A DNA stretch of 35,638 nucleotides from Pirellulales bacterium (GTDB taxonomy: Bacteria > Planctomycetota > Planctomycetia > Pirellulales > JAEUIK01). A model generated the notes under the pieces. The model saw nothing but the letters and a program-made list of their open reading frames with translations, had not been told where the DNA came from and searched no databases. A program made the translations under genes and the position numbers. Where the stretch lies: assembly GCA_019745975.1 (NCBI GenBank), contig JAIESQ010000155.1:1-35638 (forward strand). The letters run 5' to 3'. Of this stretch, positions 33,096-35,638 are shown piece by piece (positions within the stretch are counted from its first letter, which is position 1; every line of letters begins with the position of its first letter).

Positions 33096-34151
33096 ATGCT
33101 GTGCGCACATGGCGTTGTCTGCGTTAGTCTGGTTATCGCCAGTACTTCTTTTGCCGGGAGCCTCAGTATCGTTGCCACGGGCGACTCGATTACCACGGGT
33201 TATGCGCCGATCCGTCTGACCCTGGCCATGCAAGCCCAGGGTGTTGCCGGCAACGGCTACTCAATTGCCAGCGGCGGCGCAACCGCGTCGCTCTATGTTG
33301 GCGATGAGCTTGACCTGAATCACAAGCCGGAGCCTGCCTTTCACAACCAAGCGGAAGAAGCCATCAACGGCCCGGTGTATGACTTCGGCTCGCCTTACGG
33401 ATCGGTCATCGAAGCCAACCCGGAACCCGACGCCGTGATTGTGATGCTCGGGACCAACGACGCGGCACGCGCCGCGGCAGGTAACTACTTGGCTTGGCCT
33501 ACGTACCAAGCGGACATGGCCGGCATCTATCAATATCTGGCAACCGCCGTGACACCCGGCGGCAAGCGGCCTGACATCTTCATCGCTACGCCGCTCCCGA
33601 TGATCGCTCCGCAGTACGCCGCCGCGAACGATCTTCTCGACTCGACGATGATCCCGTGGATCGAGAATCAGGTGGCCGGGCTACAGGCCCAAGGTCTGCC
33701 GGTGCACCTGCTCGACCTGAACGCCGCGATCCGTCAGCAGCCCGACTGGCAGAGTTGGTACAGCGACGGCATTCACCTCTATGGTGCCAATCAGGCCGGA
33801 TACGATTGGCTGGCCAGCGCGATTCTCAATGGCGTGCTCGACACGCGCCTTGGTGATGCGAACCTGGACGGCGAAGTGGACGGCATCGACTACACGATTT
33901 GGGCCGACCATTTCAACCAGTCGGCCAACTGGTCGCAAGGCGACTTCAATCGCGATGGCCAAGTCACCGGCGCGGACTACACGCTCTGGGCCGACAAGTT
34001 TGGCCTGGGAGCCGCGGCGTATCCCAATTTGGCGCTGGTGCCGGAGCCTGCAGGGTTCGGGTTGCTGGCGGTTGGCCTGCTTTTAGTCGCGGTGGGGCGG
34101 GGATCGATTCTCCGGAGGTATCTCCGGTGCCGACTTCGCCAAGCGCGGTAG
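33096..34151 (+). CDS. Secreted SGNH/GDSL hydrolase with dockerin-like repeats and PEP-CTERM tail
   Basis: The protein has 351 aa from the ATG at 33096, preceded by AAGGGGA. A signal peptide covers about 1-20. The SGNH esterase/lipase domain has the nucleophile Ser31 in GDSIT, Asn121 in GTND, and Asp224/His227 in SDGIHL, so the catalytic set is complete. Two calcium-loop repeats follow, GDANLDGEVDGIDYTIWAD (253-271) and GDFNRDGQVTGADYTLWAD (282-300), a dockerin type I-like pair common in planctomycetes. The end is a PEP-CTERM signal: VPEPAG at 315-320, a hydrophobic helix, then an Arg-rich tail. The protein should be exported, anchored or sorted by exosortase, and should cleave an ester on a glycan or lipid. 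Confidence 0.9.
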   Translation: MLCAHGVVCVSLVIASTSFAGSLSIVATGDSITTGYAPIRLTLAMQAQGVAGNGYSIASGGATASLYVGDELDLNHKPEPAFHNQAEEAINGPVYDFGSPYGSVIEANPEPDAVIVMLGTNDAARAAAGNYLAWPTYQADMAGIYQYLATAVTPGGKRPDIFIATPLPMIAPQYAAANDLLDSTMIPWIENQVAGLQAQGLPVHLLDLNAAIRQQPDWQSWYSDGIHLYGANQAGYDWLASAILNGVLDTRLGDANLDGEVDGIDYTIWADHFNQSANWSQGDFNRDGQVTGADYTLWADKFGLGAAAYPNLALVPEPAGFGLLAVGLLLVAVGRGSILRRYLRCRLRQAR

Positions 34152-34204
34152 CTGCAATCGCCCGCGGGAAACGCAGGCGCGCTTTCGGCAGCGTAGCCGA
34201 ACCA

Positions 34205-35497
34205 TTACGGCTGCGATGGCGCGGCACCGGCTGCGGCGTCGGCCGGGGGCTCTTCCAGTCGGATCAACGTCATCTGCGTCGATTGGCCGTCGGCCGTGTG
34301 GACCAAGATCGGAGTCGCGTCCTTGGTGAGGTTGGCGATGCCGGCCTCGTAGACGGGCGATTGATCGCTGCCGATCGTCCAGGCGGCGCGCTGCGACTTC
34401 TTGTCGACGGAGCCGTTGAGCGGTTCCATGTCGTCGGTCTGCACGTTGTGATAGTTGCCGCGGATGATCCCTTGCTGGTTGACGGCCAACTGGAAAATGT
34501 CGTTCGAGCTGGTCTCATCTCCGGAGCAAATGGCGAAGACGCCCAAGGGGAGCCATTTGGCGTCGTCGGCGGGCGTGGCGGCCTGACCGGCGGCCGCGAA
34601 CTGCGTGGCCTGATCGGCGTATTCTTGCGGCGTGCCTGCGGCATCGCCATTGACATACATGGCATCGGATTGGGCCACGACATTGCCGCCGTAGTCGTAG
34701 GGGACCGGTTGCGCGGCGAGCCCGAGCCCGCGCGCGAGTCCACCGTATCCGGGATGCGTGTAGAGCGAGTCGCTGACCACGTTGGTTGGTCGCCACGCGG
34801 TCGAGTAGGCGGCCAGCGCGGCCGTGTCGTAGCGTCGGTAGTCTGCGGCGCGGAAGGCGGCAGCTTGCGTGTCGAGCGCGGCGGCTGAGTTGTAATAGGT
34901 GCCGTAGCGACGATCGGCCCCGTAGGCCCCGTAGTAAGGCGAGCCAATGCCGCCGGGTCGGGCGTTGGCGGCGACAGCGCCCGCGGCGCCGGGGTGCGCG
35001 AGCGAACTGCCGGCCGTTGGAGTTGTGGCGGCGGGGGTTGTGGCGGGCGTCGTAGCCGCCGTGGATGAGCCAGGGCGCGCGCGGTTGCCCGATGTCAGGG
35101 CGCTGGCACCGGCCGCTTCGGCACCAGGTCGCGAGCGTGGCCCGGCGCCTGGCGCGCCGGCTCGTGAGGGACCGCTGCCGCGTCCGTAGGGCCCCATGGC
35201 CGCGGTGGAGCCGCCGGGTCTTCCGGCTCCCTGTCGACCGGCGGAAGGACCGCCACTCAATCCGCCCCCGATCCCGCCGGCGTGCTGTGCGCCGCCTGGT
35301 CGACTGCGACCGGCCTGCATGCCACCTGGTCCGCCGCGCCCCGCCTGCATGCCGCCAGCGCCACGCGAGCCGCCCATGGCGCTCGATCGACCGCCAGCAT
35401 AGCCACCAGCGCGACCGCCTCGCGCCGCGACCATTTGTGGCGCCGGGAGGAGCAGCGAAACAACCAGTAGTTGGAGAGCGAAGTGCTGTAAACGCAT
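34205..35497 (-). CDS. Secreted Gly/Ala-rich protein with conserved C-terminal domain
   Basis: The protein has 430 aa from the ATG at 35497; a longer open frame to 35566 lacks support. The signal peptide is about 1-25 (LQLLVVSLLLPAPQMVAA). Residues 26-190 are a low-complexity Gly/Ala/Arg/Ser stretch (GGMQAGRGGPGGMQAGR). A Tyr-rich region follows (SPYYGAYGADRRYGTYY). The last 110 residues form a compact domain with DDAKWLPLGVFAI, DIFQLAVNQQGIIRGNYHNV and DKKSQRAAWTIG. I recall similar C-termini in planctomycete proteins annotated as mu-protocadherin-like cell-surface proteins, a label with no functional basis. It is likely exported and of unknown role. Confidence 0.75.
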   Translation of the reverse strand: MRLQHFALQLLVVSLLLPAPQMVAARGGRAGGYAGGRSSAMGGSRGAGGMQAGRGGPGGMQAGRSRPGGAQHAGGIGGGLSGGPSAGRQGAGRPGGSTAAMGPYGRGSGPSRAGAPGAGPRSRPGAEAAGASALTSGNRARPGSSTAATTPATTPAATTPTAGSSLAHPGAAGAVAANARPGGIGSPYYGAYGADRRYGTYYNSAAALDTQAAAFRAADYRRYDTAALAAYSTAWRPTNVVSDSLYTHPGYGGLARGLGLAAQPVPYDYGGNVVAQSDAMYVNGDAAGTPQEYADQATQFAAAGQAATPADDAKWLPLGVFAICSGDETSSNDIFQLAVNQQGIIRGNYHNVQTDDMEPLNGSVDKKSQRAAWTIGSDQSPVYEAGIANLTKDATPILVHTADGQSTQMTLIRLEEPPADAAAGAAPSQP

Positions 35498-35638
35498 GAA
35501 AGGGAACTCCGGGTTATTGAGTCGAGTGTGTCGATGTGGTTTGAGATCGTCTGGCCAACAACGCACTGGCGGAGCCTGATTCTATGAAAGAGGGCTCCTG
35601 GTGGTTTAAACACGGTGTAGCGTTAACTCACCTAAAAC

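Overview
The window most likely comes from a planctomycete of the Pirellula/Rhodopirellula type. The evidence is GC-rich DNA, a secreted SGNH hydrolase with dockerin-like repeats and a PEP-CTERM tail, large low-complexity and cysteine-rich exported proteins, and intergenic DNA full of short hairpin repeats. No rRNA, tRNA, CRISPR array or intact insertion sequence was seen. The assignment is an inference from style and families, not from a marker gene.

Layout. 1-2.35 kb (+): the tail of an unknown gene, then a tight pair of unrecognised genes (a Gly/Ala-rich membrane protein and a 463-aa protein) and two possible very small ORFs. 2.39-7.57 kb (-): a glycosyltransferase, a TonB-like protein with a von Willebrand A domain, a secreted repeat-type protein, ExbB and two ExbD proteins; two copies of a 49-nt double-hairpin repeat sit between the last genes. 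7.57-8.39 kb: a divergent regulatory gap with strong palindromes. 8.39-28.09 kb (+): the centre of the window, a PUFA-synthase/heterocyst-glycolipid-synthase-like type I polyketide synthase in three ORFs, then a membrane-fusion protein, an ABC ATPase, two different FtsX-type permeases, a second glycosyltransferase paralogous to the first, and an LCMT/TcmP-type methyltransferase. 28.1-29.7 kb (-): a cysteine-rich secreted protein. 29.7-31.1 kb: repeat-rich noncoding DNA. 31.1-32.8 kb (-): a WYL regulator and a shorter HTH-only relative. 33.1-34.2 kb (+): the SGNH/dockerin/PEP-CTERM protein. 34.2-35.5 kb (-): a Gly-rich secreted protein.

How the genes may work together. The synthase carries two active-looking KS domains, two AT domains, one ACP, one KR, one DH and its own phosphopantetheinyl transferase, so it looks like an iterative maker of a long (hydroxy)acyl chain. 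The two glycosyltransferases and the methyltransferase could decorate it, and the MFP/ATPase/two-permease set resembles the DevBCA exporter that moves heterocyst glycolipids in cyanobacteria. The divergent Exb-type operon starts with the paralogous glycosyltransferase and could energise an envelope step. The inferred system is a planctomycete glycolipid assembly and export locus; the product is not known from sequence.

Two details stand out. First, the synthase reading frame is broken at a run of nine A (14546-14554): a one-base backward slip would fuse the first ORF to its KR domain. Second, three copies of a composite element (CTGACCCA-nnG-YTGTC, then TAnnCT at fixed distance) lie upstream of both WYL/HTH genes and the SGNH gene, which looks like a small undescribed regulon.
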